Assembly: GCF_004801375.1 (NCBI RefSeq)
Contig: NZ_SSNZ01000001.1
Location: forward strand, 372,001 to 436,000
DNA from: Flavobacterium supellecticarium
GTDB lineage: Bacteria > Bacteroidota > Bacteroidia > Flavobacteriales > Flavobacteriaceae
Direction: 5' to 3'
DNA length: 64,000 bases
The translations under genes and the position numbers were made by a program. Of the stretch, positions 46,058-54,719 are shown in pieces (positions within the stretch are counted from its first letter, which is position 1; every line of letters begins with the position of its first letter). The notes beneath the pieces are model-generated. The model worked only from the letters and a program-made list of their open reading frames with translations. It did no database searches and had not been told where the DNA came from.

Positions 46058-46345
46058 TCATTTAGCGCCCAATGACTTTAACTTCTCACTGAGGTCGGTC
46101 AGTCCTGCTTTGGTCAGGCAGTCTACCGATAATGATTTAAGCTCTTTTAAATCGTCTTCCGGAACAGTACTCAGCAAGCCTGTTTTATCCTGCTCCTTCG
46201 CCTCTAAGCCCAACTCAATAACCTGATTCAGTAATAATACATTTTTTCGGGAAATCCTTAAATCGATCTTCACGACCTCCCCCATGCCTGGAATACTTAA
46301 AATTGTATCAAACACCTTCGCTACATCATTCGTCGTCATATCCAT
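46058..46345 (-). CDS. Small helical protein of unknown function
   Basis: From the ATG at 46345 the product is 95 residues (MDMTTNDVAKVFD...), helical, without membrane segment. An ATG 15 bases further upstream is also possible, but a TATTTTTG -7 box close by leaves little leader for it. The segment IDLRISRKNVLLLNQVIELGL suggests a small DNA- or protein-binding helical bundle. It is followed by a strong terminator. I do not recognise the family; it sits at the edge of the cargo region next to the first copy of a 23-base repeat. Confidence 0.65.
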   Translation of the reverse strand: MDMTTNDVAKVFDTILSIPGMGEVVKIDLRISRKNVLLLNQVIELGLEAKEQDKTGLLSTVPEDDLKELKSLSVDCLTKAGLTDLSEKLKSLGAK

Positions 46346-46401
46346 TCGGTTTTTATACATTAAACATTTATACAAAAATACGGCTAAAATGCGTAGGACA
46401 C

Positions 46402-46424
46402 CTACTCAAAATATGGGGAGGTCC
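46402..46424 (+). repeat. 23-base direct repeat, copy 1
   Basis: The element CTAmTCAAAATATGGGGAGG plus TmC occurs here and at 48367-48389 with only two differing bases (17 central bases identical). Both copies are in the same orientation and lie upstream of leftward genes. It may be a shared regulatory site or a recombination scar. Confidence 0.6.
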
Positions 46425-46539
46425 TGCTGATCTAGTCATATATAATTTTGCAATATAAATATGATAAACAGGTAGTATTACGTTAAACAATTGTATTAAA
46501 TCTTTCAATATTTGTAAGTAACCTAACACCCTACTTTTT

Positions 46540-46992
46540 ATGAACTTAGAAAATTGGTTTGATTTATTACAATTTGTTTGTGCACTAGCTGCAGGAGGTT
46601 TTGCTCTATATCTGTTCTACATATCTAACAAAGAAAGACGTCGCTCTTTCATGTTCAATATTTTTGAAAAGTTATATAACGATCACGAAATACGTGACGT
46701 TTTATACGCAGTAGACAAGAGACGAGGTTTTGAAGCTCTTGAAGAAAAATTAAATAACAAAACAATTGATGAAGTTCCATTGGAAAGGGCGCTTGATAAA
46801 ACCCTTCGATATTTTGATTTTGTAGGTAGTCTGGTTCGACAAAAATTACTGGACAAATCTGATATTCAATCAATGAAGCTTGAAATATCAGAGGTAGTTA
46901 ATTATCCAACAATAAAGCGATACATCGATTATCACATAGAAATTGGAATAAATTATAATGATCTATTTTACTTAAAAAAAATCTTAGACTGA
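46540..46992 (+). CDS. Membrane-anchored helical protein of unknown function
   Basis: The 150-residue protein has one membrane segment near the N-terminus (about 8-28), a basic stop-transfer stretch NKERRR, then a helical cytoplasmic part with FEKLYNDHEIRDVLYAVD. It is alone between the repeat copy and the traQ end. The layout recalls small membrane proteins of phage-defence or transfer regions, but no family is recognised. Confidence 0.68.
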   Translation: MNLENWFDLLQFVCALAAGGFALYLFYISNKERRRSFMFNIFEKLYNDHEIRDVLYAVDKRRGFEALEEKLNNKTIDEVPLERALDKTLRYFDFVGSLVRQKLLDKSDIQSMKLEISEVVNYPTIKRYIDYHIEIGINYNDLFYLKKILD

Positions 46993-47023
46993 TTTTCTTA
47001 TTCATTTTGTTGATCTAAAAAAA

Positions 47024-47051
47024 TCGTCAGCATCTTCTCAGATACTGACGA
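47024..47051. terminator. Terminator between the 46.5-kb gene and traQ
   Basis: TCGTCAGCATC and GATACTGACGA pair with one mismatch around a six-base loop, between two convergent genes. An A run precedes it, giving T's on the minus strand after traQ. Confidence 0.7.
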
Positions 47052-47088
47052 CATTTTATAACAATAATTATTCTAAACGCACCCTTCT

Positions 47089-47538
47089 TTACTTACCTTG
47101 AGCGACTTCGTTCTCCGGCATAAATTTTACGATCTTCTTTTTGATATGTCCGAAGTTATCTTTGACCGTAACCTCAAAAAAATGATCCGTATCACTGTGG
47201 GACGTGTACTTTAATTTAAAAGTTCTATCATTAAGTACATAATCAATATTCTGACCTAAGAAATCCCCATTTTCACCCTGTACGGTTCCCGTACCCATAA
47301 ACTGAATAAAGCTAACTTTATACGTTGTACTTGGTTCCTGTCCAAGAGGAACGATACGGAACTTCAAATCCTGCGTTCCGTACTTGGCGATAATAGAAGT
47401 TCCCACTTCCATCGTAAGATTGAAGTCGAACCCGGTAACAACGGGTTCTTCCGGTCTGTAAATACGCATCTCATTTTTGTCGCATCCCGTAATCGTTAAC
47501 GTGATCAAAACCACCAATCCTAAAAATAAATTTTTCAT
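47089..47538 (-). CDS. traQ: Conjugative transfer protein TraQ (DUF3872)
   Basis: The ATG at 47538 (149 residues) starts a lipoprotein signal, KNLFLGLVVLITLTITGCDK, with the lipid Cys about residue 19. The mature part is beta-rich with MEVGTSIIAKYGTQDLKFRIVP, LGQEPSTTYKVSFIQF and FEVTVKDNFG, the usual TraQ/DUF3872 pattern. It follows traO by 12 bases, the normal order in Bacteroidetes conjugative transposons. Its role in the secretion channel is not well known. Confidence 0.88.
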   Translation of the reverse strand: MKNLFLGLVVLITLTITGCDKNEMRIYRPEEPVVTGFDFNLTMEVGTSIIAKYGTQDLKFRIVPLGQEPSTTYKVSFIQFMGTGTVQGENGDFLGQNIDYVLNDRTFKLKYTSHSDTDHFFEVTVKDNFGHIKKKIVKFMPENEVAQGK

Positions 47539-47550
47539 ACCCAAACCCTC

Positions 47551-48129
47551 CTATCTATTAATCAAAAACCTTACACCTAATCCTACTTGACCATTAAATT
47601 TATCAAGCGCTTTGAACAACATCCGCTCTCGCCCGGTCGCGAAAACGATTACTTTGTCTGAAAGGAAAAACTCAACTTCTAATGTGGCTGCGCCTCCAAA
47701 AATAAAATGGTCCTGGTTCAACAGAATAGCTTGGTCATATAAAGTATGTCTTCCCCAATTGATCCGTTCATACCCGGCAATACCGCTTAAACCAGCGGAG
47801 ATCACAAGATCCTGCTTACAGTCGTAAACCAATGGGAAATAATGGCCGATCTCACCTGTAAACTGCGCCAGCTTAATAGAACCGTCTTGATAATCATACT
47901 TCTTGTGGTAGAACTCGCCTCCCGCCACCCATTTGCTGTCAATTCCGGTATAGATATTAGCAGCAACTCCACCAAAAAATGTCGGGTTCTGCTGCTTACC
48001 AAAGAAATACCCATTTGCCAGACCTCCCCTGACTTCGATTGCAACTTCACCCTTTTCAAAACGTTGCGCACGAACAACGTTTGCCACCAGCATAAATGCC
48101 AGCACAAAATACATCATGTACTTTTTCAT
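47551..48129 (-). CDS. traO: Conjugative transfer protein TraO
   Basis: The start is the ATG at 48129, giving a 192-residue protein with a signal peptide (MKKYMMYFVLAFMLVANVVRA) and an outer-membrane-like beta structure: VEVRGGLANGYF-type strands, GGVAANIYTG, GFSGIAGYERINWG-type turns and a C-terminal VGLGVRFLINR. This is the TraO family. An open frame upstream to 48282 has no start signal. traN and earlier channel genes, which normally precede traO, are absent here, so the pair stands apart from the rest of the operon. Confidence 0.86.
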   Translation of the reverse strand: MKKYMMYFVLAFMLVANVVRAQRFEKGEVAIEVRGGLANGYFFGKQQNPTFFGGVAANIYTGIDSKWVAGGEFYHKKYDYQDGSIKLAQFTGEIGHYFPLVYDCKQDLVISAGLSGIAGYERINWGRHTLYDQAILLNQDHFIFGGAATLEVEFFLSDKVIVFATGRERMLFKALDKFNGQVGLGVRFLINR

Positions 48130-48549
48130 TCGATTTGTTTTTATGAATTTGTTAATAGACCTTTTCGGTTGATTAACGTGTTGTGGTAACTGGGAAATAA
48201 AAGAAGTGAAAAGAAAACGATGATGTTGATCCGGAATGAAGTGCATTCCAAAAAGTAAATAAAGAAAATAACCAAACCCCATCTTAACCTCCTAAACTAT
48301 ACTTTCTCTAATGAGCTGTTCTGCTCAAAAACTTATACAAAGTTATAGAGCCGAAACGAATTTATCCTAATCAAAATATGGGGAGGTACTTTTAACTCTA
48401 CAACACTTATAAACTCTAAAATCTATCCAAGCCTATCTATGCAGATCTTTATTTGCTACAGCAATTAATATAAGTATCGAACAAATAACTAAACAGGCAA
48501 TAGTATTACCAAAATTCATATTTTAGCTTTATAACCAAAAAATCATACT
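48130..48549. other. Gap upstream of traO with second repeat copy
   Basis: This 420-base gap separates traO from the rightward gene at 48550. It holds the second 23-base repeat copy and a non-genic open stretch upstream of traO. No remnant of traN was recognised. Confidence 0.4.
48367..48389 (+). repeat. 23-base direct repeat, copy 2
   Basis: Second copy of the element at 46402-46424, same orientation, 238 bases upstream of traO. The 1.9 kb between the copies holds one cargo gene and traO/traQ. Confidence 0.6.
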
Positions 48550-49122
48550 ATGAATGAATCGCAAAGTACTTCCGAAAGTAAATTTACACCTTGGCAATCT
48601 TTAACAGATTATCGTCTTGAAACGTTGGAACTTATAATAACTGGCTTAGAAAATTCAATAACCTACTTAGAGTCTAAGATGGACGAGCATTCCTGGTATG
48701 ATGGAGGTTGGTTTATTGATGAAAGTGAGGCTATTTATGGACTGGCATTTATAGCTTTTCAAAATTATATTAATTACACAATAAGCGATTTTTACGGAAA
48801 TGAAATAAAGGATAAAACGGAAAGGCTTTCAAACTTCTATAATTTATCATTAAAAGAGAATCAGACACAAAGCCATATAAGTTTAATAATTGCAACAGCA
48901 AATTTCTACAAGCACCAAAATGAATCTCTTCATGGTTCAACAGCGAATCTTTTGGCAGCATTTAATATAACGGAATTGAATAATATCGATAATTCGCCTC
49001 TAGCACACGCAGTGCAGATTCTTAGCCCTAATGGTAAGCTAATGGATATAATCCAAACGCTAACAGAATGGCGCAAAGAATTAAGTGAATTTTACATTCA
49101 GTCAAAGAGTAAAATGAACTAA
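48550..49122 (+). CDS. Helical protein of unknown function (possible immunity type)
   Basis: The 190-residue soluble protein is helical with many aromatics: WYDGGWFIDESEAIYGLAFIAFQNYI-like segment (about 47-75) and IIATANFYKHQNES (about 115-130). The Asn-Phe-Tyr-Lys-His-x-Asn-Glu stretch recalls families linked to RHS immunity, but this is a faint memory, not a proven match. It is followed by a lipoprotein gene in the same direction (90-base gap). Confidence 0.62.
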   Translation: MNESQSTSESKFTPWQSLTDYRLETLELIITGLENSITYLESKMDEHSWYDGGWFIDESEAIYGLAFIAFQNYINYTISDFYGNEIKDKTERLSNFYNLSLKENQTQSHISLIIATANFYKHQNESLHGSTANLLAAFNITELNNIDNSPLAHAVQILSPNGKLMDIIQTLTEWRKELSEFYIQSKSKMN

Positions 49123-49213
49123 AAGACGAAGCTTCTGATTTGATCACAAATCAACGTTATGTCTCATTATTGAAACCAATATATTCAGATAATTTTAACC
49201 TTAATCGAAATCT

Positions 49214-49822
49214 ATGAAATGCCTTTTCCCGTTACTGTTATTAACTATTATAGTGTCCTGTCAGAATAAGAAGGAAAGTGAAACGATTAAAACTGCTGTT
49301 GTAAAAGAGCCACAAATGACAGATAATGAATTTGTTCTAAAACTAATTGAAGTAGGCTTTTTTAAACATACAGAATCTACAATCGATACAACAAAAATGG
49401 ACTCTCTAAATGTATATGACGAAAACACAAATAAGTTCGTAAGAATAGACGCCGAAGAACTTGCTGAGTTTAATTTTGATTCTTTTGTACCGCAATTAAA
49501 GAAAATATTAGCGAAGAGAAATGTTTCTTTATCGGTCGAAAAAACGGAAGAAATTGAAAAAACATATGAAATCAAAATAAACAATTTAAGAGTACAACTT
49601 TACAATGAATGGCAACTAAATGACGGAAGTTTTTGGAAAGCTGCAAGCACTAACTTTTTTAAATCATTGAATCAAATTCTTAAAGAAAATAAAGTTGAAG
49701 AACGATTTTATTTGGTTAATGGGGGAAACGATTTATCTGCTCTACTTCTAACAGAATCACAATATAAAATATTTAGTAAAAAGTATAATTCCATTCCAAA
49801 TGATTTGCCAATTATGCCTTAG
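49214..49822 (+). CDS. Lipoprotein of unknown function
   Basis: The 202-residue protein has a short lipoprotein signal, LLLLTIIVSC (Cys16), followed by a charged linker and a helical, acidic mature part. I do not recognise the family. It is probably co-transcribed with the gene at 48550 and ends before a strong terminator. Confidence 0.7.
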   Translation: MKCLFPLLLLTIIVSCQNKKESETIKTAVVKEPQMTDNEFVLKLIEVGFFKHTESTIDTTKMDSLNVYDENTNKFVRIDAEELAEFNFDSFVPQLKKILAKRNVSLSVEKTEEIEKTYEIKINNLRVQLYNEWQLNDGSFWKAASTNFFKSLNQILKENKVEERFYLVNGGNDLSALLLTESQYKIFSKKYNSIPNDLPIMP

Positions 49823-49903
49823 CGTAGCATATCTTTCTAAATAGTAATTGTAGAAAATCCATTTAGTACTTTCTACTATAGTACTTTGATGTATCCTCCA
49901 CAT

Positions 49904-49946
49904 AATTTAATGAGGTTGGTATAATATGCCCCAACCTCATTAAATT
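49904..49946 (+). terminator. Strong hairpin terminator before the mobilisation block
   Basis: AATTTAATGAGGTTGG and CCAACCTCATTAAATT form a perfect 16-base stem with an 11-base loop, followed by TGTTTTC. It ends the lipoprotein operon. The 290 bases from here to 50239 hold no supported gene. Confidence 0.8.
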
Positions 49947-50239
49947 TGTTTTCTGAATTATTGTTGAACGAAATGAGATGGATTATGAATTTCAGTAAAA
50001 CACTTCGCAAAGGCAAGATTTTAAGCTTACCCAATACTCAAGATTTTAAATCAGAATTGAACAGAAATTGCAGCACCGGCTGTTTCTACATTTTCAACCT
50101 AATTTTTATAATTGCCACATCCCCAATCATTTTAAATTCCCCTACCCCCAAAGCAACTTTTAAGCCCTTAATAGCTATAACCACCTTTAGATACTTCCCT
50201 GCTTTTAAAAGCTACAAATAATTTATGCATTCTTAGGGA

Positions 50240-50288
50240 GTTTGCAACGTTCCTGCAAACGGCCAGATGAACGGTTGTATCACAACCG
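50240..50288. other. Candidate origin of transfer (oriT)
   Basis: Two perfect 7-base inverted repeats stand close together: GTTTGCA/TGCAAAC (50240-50260, loop ACGTTCC) and CGGTTGT/ACAACCG (50272-50288, loop ATC). They lie about 90 bases upstream of the MobA-like accessory gene and relaxase, where oriT is found in MOBP-type elements. The nic site cannot be placed by eye. Confidence 0.5.
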
Positions 50289-50375
50289 CCTCTTTTGATC
50301 TTATACTCGGAACTCGTAGATCAGGACAAAATAACGTTAAAATGAAGCTTGAACGATTAAAAATGATAGGTGAAG

Positions 50376-50759
50376 ATGGAAAATCAAGCAAAAACAAAAT
50401 GGTTGCATGTACGGCTATCAGAGGAAGAATACCGTACAGTAAATAAACATTTCGGCACTTCGACAAGTCGAAAACTAAGCCAATATGTGCGCGACAAACT
50501 ACTCGAAAGACCGATAGTGAAAACCTATCGAGACAAATCCAATGACGATCTAATGGCAGAACTAATCCCGTTACGCATAGAACTAAACAGGATTGGTAAC
50601 AACTACAATCAGGCTGTAAAAAAACTTCATACGCTTAAAACCATTGGAGAGTTTAAAGCCTGGATCATACAGCATGATATCGAAAAACATACACTGTTTA
50701 ATAAGATCGAGGAGATAAAAAACCTGATCCAAAAGTACGCGGAAAGATGGTTGCAATAA
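50376..50759 (+). CDS. Relaxosome accessory protein (MobA/MobC-like, ribbon-helix-helix)
   Basis: The ATG at 50376 (127 residues, MENQAKTKWLHVRLSEEEY...) is preferred to a GTG six bases upstream. WLHVRLSEEEYRTV followed by SRKLSQYVRDKLLER is a ribbon-helix-helix DNA-binding motif; the C-terminus is helical (LRIELNRIGNNYNQAVKKL), as in Bacteroidetes mobilisation accessory proteins. It should bind oriT and help the relaxase, whose gene overlaps its end by 13 bases. Confidence 0.88.
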   Translation: MENQAKTKWLHVRLSEEEYRTVNKHFGTSTSRKLSQYVRDKLLERPIVKTYRDKSNDDLMAELIPLRIELNRIGNNYNQAVKKLHTLKTIGEFKAWIIQHDIEKHTLFNKIEEIKNLIQKYAERWLQ

Positions 50760-52054
50760 TCAAAACAGGTCATTCCATTCATCGCATTTTCAATTACAAT
50801 GAGAACAAAGTTAAGGATGGCGTAGCACAATGTATCGGAGAAGGAAATTACCCTGTGGACCTAGAGAATTTAACGCTCCCCATGAAGCTTAACCGTTTGT
50901 TGAAACAGGCTGAACTGAATGAAAATTGCAAACGAAATAGCGTACACATCTCATTAAATTTTGCCCCATCTGAAACAAACTTATCAAAAGAAAAAATGAC
51001 GGATATTGCTCACGAGTATATGGAACGGATCGGTTTTGGAAGTCAACCGTATTTGGTCTATCAACACTATGATGCAGGACATCCACACATCCATATCATA
51101 ACCACCAATATCCAGAACAACACTTCGAGAATCGACCTTCATCATTTAGGGATTCGCAAATCGGAACCGGCTCGTAAAGCTATAGAAGAAAAGTATGGAT
51201 TAGTTATAGCTGAAGGTAGAAATAACAACCAAAATAATAAACTTGAACCGATCCCTTTAGGCAAGGTGAATTATGGAAAAATACAGTCAAAAAAAGCTAT
51301 CGCTAACGTACTAAATCAGATCCTTACGAATTACAACTTTACCAGCTTAAAAGAACTTAATGCTGTTCTCAACCAATATAATGTTTTAGCCGATAGAGGC
51401 AGTGAAAACTCAAGAGTCTTTAAAGCAAATGGAATGGTGTATAGAATATTGGATCAGGCAGGTAATCCGACAGGAGTACCGATTAAAGCAAGTGATTTTT
51501 ATAACAGACCCACCATGAAATTTCTGGAAGAAATATTTCAGGAGAATGCTAAAAAACGAACTCCTTTTAAGAGCAGGATAAAGAACGCTACGGATAAGAT
51601 TTTGACGAACTCAGGTGTTTCGATTGATGAGTTTATAAAACTAATGTCAAAACAGGGAATCGCTGTCCTCAAAAGAACAAGTGAAGATGGCAGACTCTAC
51701 GGTATCACCTATGTAGATCATACTTCCAAATGTGTATTTAATGGTAGTGACCTCGGTAAAAATTACAGTGCAAAAGCTATTCTCGAACGATGTACTGCAA
51801 AAGATAACCGAGCCACTGAACAGATTTGTAAAAAAGAGCCGGAAACAGAAATCCCAACGGATCGAAATGCAGCTCCACTTACGCAACCAGTACCGGATAC
51901 AAACGCTGTATCCGACACTTCCATAACCGAGGACAAAGGACTAATTGACACCTTATTTGAAATCGAAAATGCATCCGACTTTATTCCAAACCAACTTAGG
52001 AGAAAGAAAAAAAGAAGAAAACGCAGGAGACGGGATAATAACAATAACTTTTAA
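50747..52054 (+). CDS. Relaxase / mobilisation nuclease (MOBP type)
   Basis: The 435-residue protein has the relaxase domain in its first 200 residues: IIKTGHSIHRIFNYNENKV (Tyr17 the likely nicking residue), NSVHISLNFAP and the three-His metal motif HYDAGHPHIHI (His107, His112, His114, His116). It nicks oriT and covalently pilots the strand through the channel. The C-terminal part ends in a very basic RRKKKRRKRRRR stretch. It overlaps the accessory gene and is 12 bases before the coupling-protein gene. Confidence 0.93.
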   Translation: MVAIIKTGHSIHRIFNYNENKVKDGVAQCIGEGNYPVDLENLTLPMKLNRLLKQAELNENCKRNSVHISLNFAPSETNLSKEKMTDIAHEYMERIGFGSQPYLVYQHYDAGHPHIHIITTNIQNNTSRIDLHHLGIRKSEPARKAIEEKYGLVIAEGRNNNQNNKLEPIPLGKVNYGKIQSKKAIANVLNQILTNYNFTSLKELNAVLNQYNVLADRGSENSRVFKANGMVYRILDQAGNPTGVPIKASDFYNRPTMKFLEEIFQENAKKRTPFKSRIKNATDKILTNSGVSIDEFIKLMSKQGIAVLKRTSEDGRLYGITYVDHTSKCVFNGSDLGKNYSAKAILERCTAKDNRATEQICKKEPETEIPTDRNAAPLTQPVPDTNAVSDTSITEDKGLIDTLFEIENASDFIPNQLRRKKKRRKRRRRDNNNNF

Positions 52055-52066
52055 AATCATAAAGCT

Positions 52067-54058
52067 ATGGCACACCAGACAGGAGAGAATGAACAGGCGC
52101 TGAGGAAAATTCTGGATATGACACGGTTAATTAGTGTAGTAATATTAGTAATACACGTTTATTACGCATGCTACACGGCGTTCAAGAAATGGGAATTAGT
52201 CAGTCCCTTTTCCGATAAAATATTAAGCAACATCATTAAAACGGGATTGCTGACTGATTTTCATAAACCGAAGTTTATCGCTTTAGGTTTCTTAATTATT
52301 TCTTTGATCGGAGCGCGAGGTAAAAAGGACCAAAAGTTAAATCACAAAATAGCGTTCACCTATATAGTTTGTGGGCTGCTGATTTATTTTATTAGCTACT
52401 TTTCACTTTATATAGGCACAGATATTACTACCACAGCGGTGGTATATATAATGTTAACGGCAGTAGGCTACTTGTTGATTCTTTCCGGAGGTACTTTACT
52501 TTCGCGAATTATTAAAAGTAGCTTTAATAACAATGATATTTTCAATGCGGAGGCTGAGACATTTCCACAGGAAGAGCGCCTACTCGAAAACGAACTATCG
52601 ATTAATTTACCTGCTCGGTACAGGCTCAAAAACAAATTTAGGGATTCGTGGATAAATATTATATCGCCTGTCCGCGCGACGATTGTGTCAGGCTCCCCTG
52701 GCGCCGGAAAATCGGCATTTGTGATCCGACACTTTATCACACAAGCTTTAGCTAAGCCCGATCCTTATACACTTTTTGTTTATGATTTTAAATTCCCTGA
52801 TCTATCGCTCATCGCCTACAATCACTGGCTAAAAAATAAGCATAGGTACAAAAGTAAATCGGAATGCATTTTCATCAATTTTGATGATCTGTCTCGCTCG
52901 CATAGAGGTAATGTTTTCGATCCGTTAGGGATGACCGATATTACGGATGCTACTGAAAGTGCAAGAACAATATTGCTCGGATTAAATCGCGAGTGGCAGA
53001 AAAAAACCGGGGAATTTTTTGTCGAAAGTGCCATCAACTTTGTAACGGCCATTATTTGGTTTTTACGAAGGTATCAGGACGGGTTATTCTGCACACTTCC
53101 CCACGTGATCGAATTAATACAACTACCATATGACGACCTATTTACGCTCTTACGAACGGAAAAAGAAATCGAGGTGTTGATCAATCCTTTTGTCAACGCC
53201 TATCTCAATGATGTCATGGAACAGTTGGAAGGACAGATCGCGAGTGCAAAAATCGCATTGGCAAGATTGGCTTCTCCACAACTTTATTATGTTTTATCGG
53301 GCAACGATTTCACGATTGACCTGAACAATCCGGATAATCCAAAGGTCATCTGCATGGGGAACAACCCACAAAAGATACAGACTTATGGAGCCGTGTTGTC
53401 ACTTTACGTTAACCGTATGCTAAAGGTTGTAAACCAGAAGAACAAACTTAAAAGCATGTTGGTATTTGACGAGTTCCCTACCCTCACAACAGACATAATT
53501 CCAACCATCGTAACTGGTCGATCAAATTTAATCTCGGTATGCCTGGGCATTCAGGATGCAAGTCAGTTACGCAAGGACTATGGCAGAGAACAAGCTGATG
53601 TGATAACCAATACAGTTGGAAATATAATTTCAGGTCAGGTCACGGGTGACAGCGCAAAACAACTTTCCGAGCGCATCGGAAAAATAATGCAGGAGCGAGA
53701 GAGTCTTTCTATTAACAGCGGCGATACATCCATAAGCAAAAGTAAACAGTTAGACTACGCTGTACCAGCTTCAAAAATTGCCGCGCTGAGTTCCGGTGAA
53801 TTCGTCGGAATGGTAGCAGATACACCCAGTCAGAAGATAGAACTGAAAGCTTTTCACTGTCAAATACAGAATGATTTTGATGCAATACAGAGAGAGGAGA
53901 AAGCGTACGAAGAAATACCGGTTATCAGAAAGATCAATTCCGATATGATACAGCGTAATTATATGCAGATCAAACAGGATGTCCAGAATATTATTGATGC
54001 AGAAATACATCGAATGCTCAACGATCCGTCTCTTGCTCATCTGATCATCAAGAAGTAA
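52067..54058 (+). CDS. Type IV coupling protein (TraG/TraD/VirD4 family, MobC-type)
   Basis: The 663-residue protein has membrane segments near the N-terminus (about 20-38, 70-84, 96-115, 122-142) and an ATPase core: Walker A GSPGAGKS (209-216), Walker B MLVFDEFPTL (about 464-473), and the TraM-binding-type ISVCLGIQDASQLRKDYG segment. It links the relaxosome to the secretion channel. It completes the mobilisation operon with accessory protein and relaxase. Confidence 0.94.
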   Translation: MAHQTGENEQALRKILDMTRLISVVILVIHVYYACYTAFKKWELVSPFSDKILSNIIKTGLLTDFHKPKFIALGFLIISLIGARGKKDQKLNHKIAFTYIVCGLLIYFISYFSLYIGTDITTTAVVYIMLTAVGYLLILSGGTLLSRIIKSSFNNNDIFNAEAETFPQEERLLENELSINLPARYRLKNKFRDSWINIISPVRATIVSGSPGAGKSAFVIRHFITQALAKPDPYTLFVYDFKFPDLSLIAYNHWLKNKHRYKSKSECIFINFDDLSRSHRGNVFDPLGMTDITDATESARTILLGLNREWQKKTGEFFVESAINFVTAIIWFLRRYQDGLFCTLPHVIELIQLPYDDLFTLLRTEKEIEVLINPFVNAYLNDVMEQLEGQIASAKIALARLASPQLYYVLSGNDFTIDLNNPDNPKVICMGNNPQKIQTYGAVLSLYVNRMLKVVNQKNKLKSMLVFDEFPTLTTDIIPTIVTGRSNLISVCLGIQDASQLRKDYGREQADVITNTVGNIISGQVTGDSAKQLSERIGKIMQERESLSINSGDTSISKSKQLDYAVPASKIAALSSGEFVGMVADTPSQKIELKAFHCQIQNDFDAIQREEKAYEEIPVIRKINSDMIQRNYMQIKQDVQNIIDAEIHRMLNDPSLAHLIIKK

Positions 54059-54061
54059 TTT

Positions 54062-54172
54062 CTAAAACAGAAATTTTGGTAAGCTTTTAATAACCAAAGC
54101 ACAACTCACTAGAAATAAAATCATAATAAGCAGGATCGTACAAGAGGCTTCAATAAGTTTTCTTCTACTCAT
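54062..54172 (-). CDS. Tiny single-helix membrane peptide
   Basis: A 36-codon frame on the minus strand encodes MSRRKLIEASCTILL then a hydrophobic helix, IMILFLVSCALVI, and a short basic end. It is convergent with the coupling-protein gene, 3 bases past its stop. A basic start plus one helix is typical of small membrane peptides, but there is no proof of expression. Confidence 0.35.
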   Translation of the reverse strand: MSRRKLIEASCTILLIMILFLVSCALVIKSLPKFLF

Positions 54173-54192
54173 AAAAATTAATATTTAAAAAA

Positions 54193-54216
54193 GAACAGGG
54201 CTAAATTGCCCTGTTC
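54193..54216. terminator. Terminator after the mobilisation operon
   Basis: GAACAGGGC and GCCCTGTTC form a 9-base stem with a six-base loop, with an A run before and mixed T's after. A second hairpin at 54255-54280 (CATCCACC/GGTGGATG) follows. Confidence 0.75.
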
Positions 54217-54254
54217 TCAACCATAAAAAATCTGCTTTCAGGAAGCAAACAAAG

Positions 54255-54280
54255 CATCCACCCCAACCAAAAGGTGGATG
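54255..54280. terminator. Second hairpin downstream of the mobilisation operon
   Basis: CATCCACC and GGTGGATG make a perfect 8-base stem around a 10-base loop. There is no T run directly after it, so it may be a backup terminator or an unrelated structure. Confidence 0.4.
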
Positions 54281-54394
54281 TACCAAAATAACTACATAAT
54301 CTTTTCGGTTAAATTAGGCTGTAGATTTCTAATGGCTAAGTTGTTTAACCATAGTCGAATTGTAAATATTTAAACTAATACCTTGAAACTAAGA

Positions 54395-54685
54395 TTAGGT
54401 GTATAGAAAAAATCTGATCATTTTTAAACACGATATCCCTACCATGAAGTATAGCCATATCATCACAGAAATAAGTAATGCTAAGATCGGCATCATAATA
54501 ATAGTAATAATTAGTCCGGCTATACCAAAATGAATATCTACATCAAGATTCTCAGGGTAGACACCACATAAATGCAGTATCATATTGAATAATACGAAAA
54601 TGATATTTGCAAATAAAACCATTATATAGATTCTCTTAAAAAAATCATTCGGTCTCTCCGAATATCGATAGATCAATTCCTTCAT
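54395..54685 (-). CDS. Small membrane protein of unknown function
   Basis: The 96-residue protein has three likely membrane segments (about 19-40, 51-72, 74-92) and a basic N-terminus. It is 34 bases after the gene at 55250 and probably in one operon with it. Such small membrane proteins often follow RHS genes and could be immunity proteins, which is only a guess from place. Confidence 0.62.
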   Translation of the reverse strand: MKELIYRYSERPNDFFKRIYIMVLFANIIFVLFNMILHLCGVYPENLDVDIHFGIAGLIITIIMMPILALLISVMIWLYFMVGISCLKMIRFFLYT

Positions 54686-54719
54686 ATTGAATATTTTTTG
54701 TTTAGGCTACCAATCGCTT

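Noticed and set aside
49946..50221. Plus-strand frame of 91 codons upstream of the oriT candidate
   Set aside because: It begins within the arm end of a terminator, has no recognisable features and an unlikely composition.
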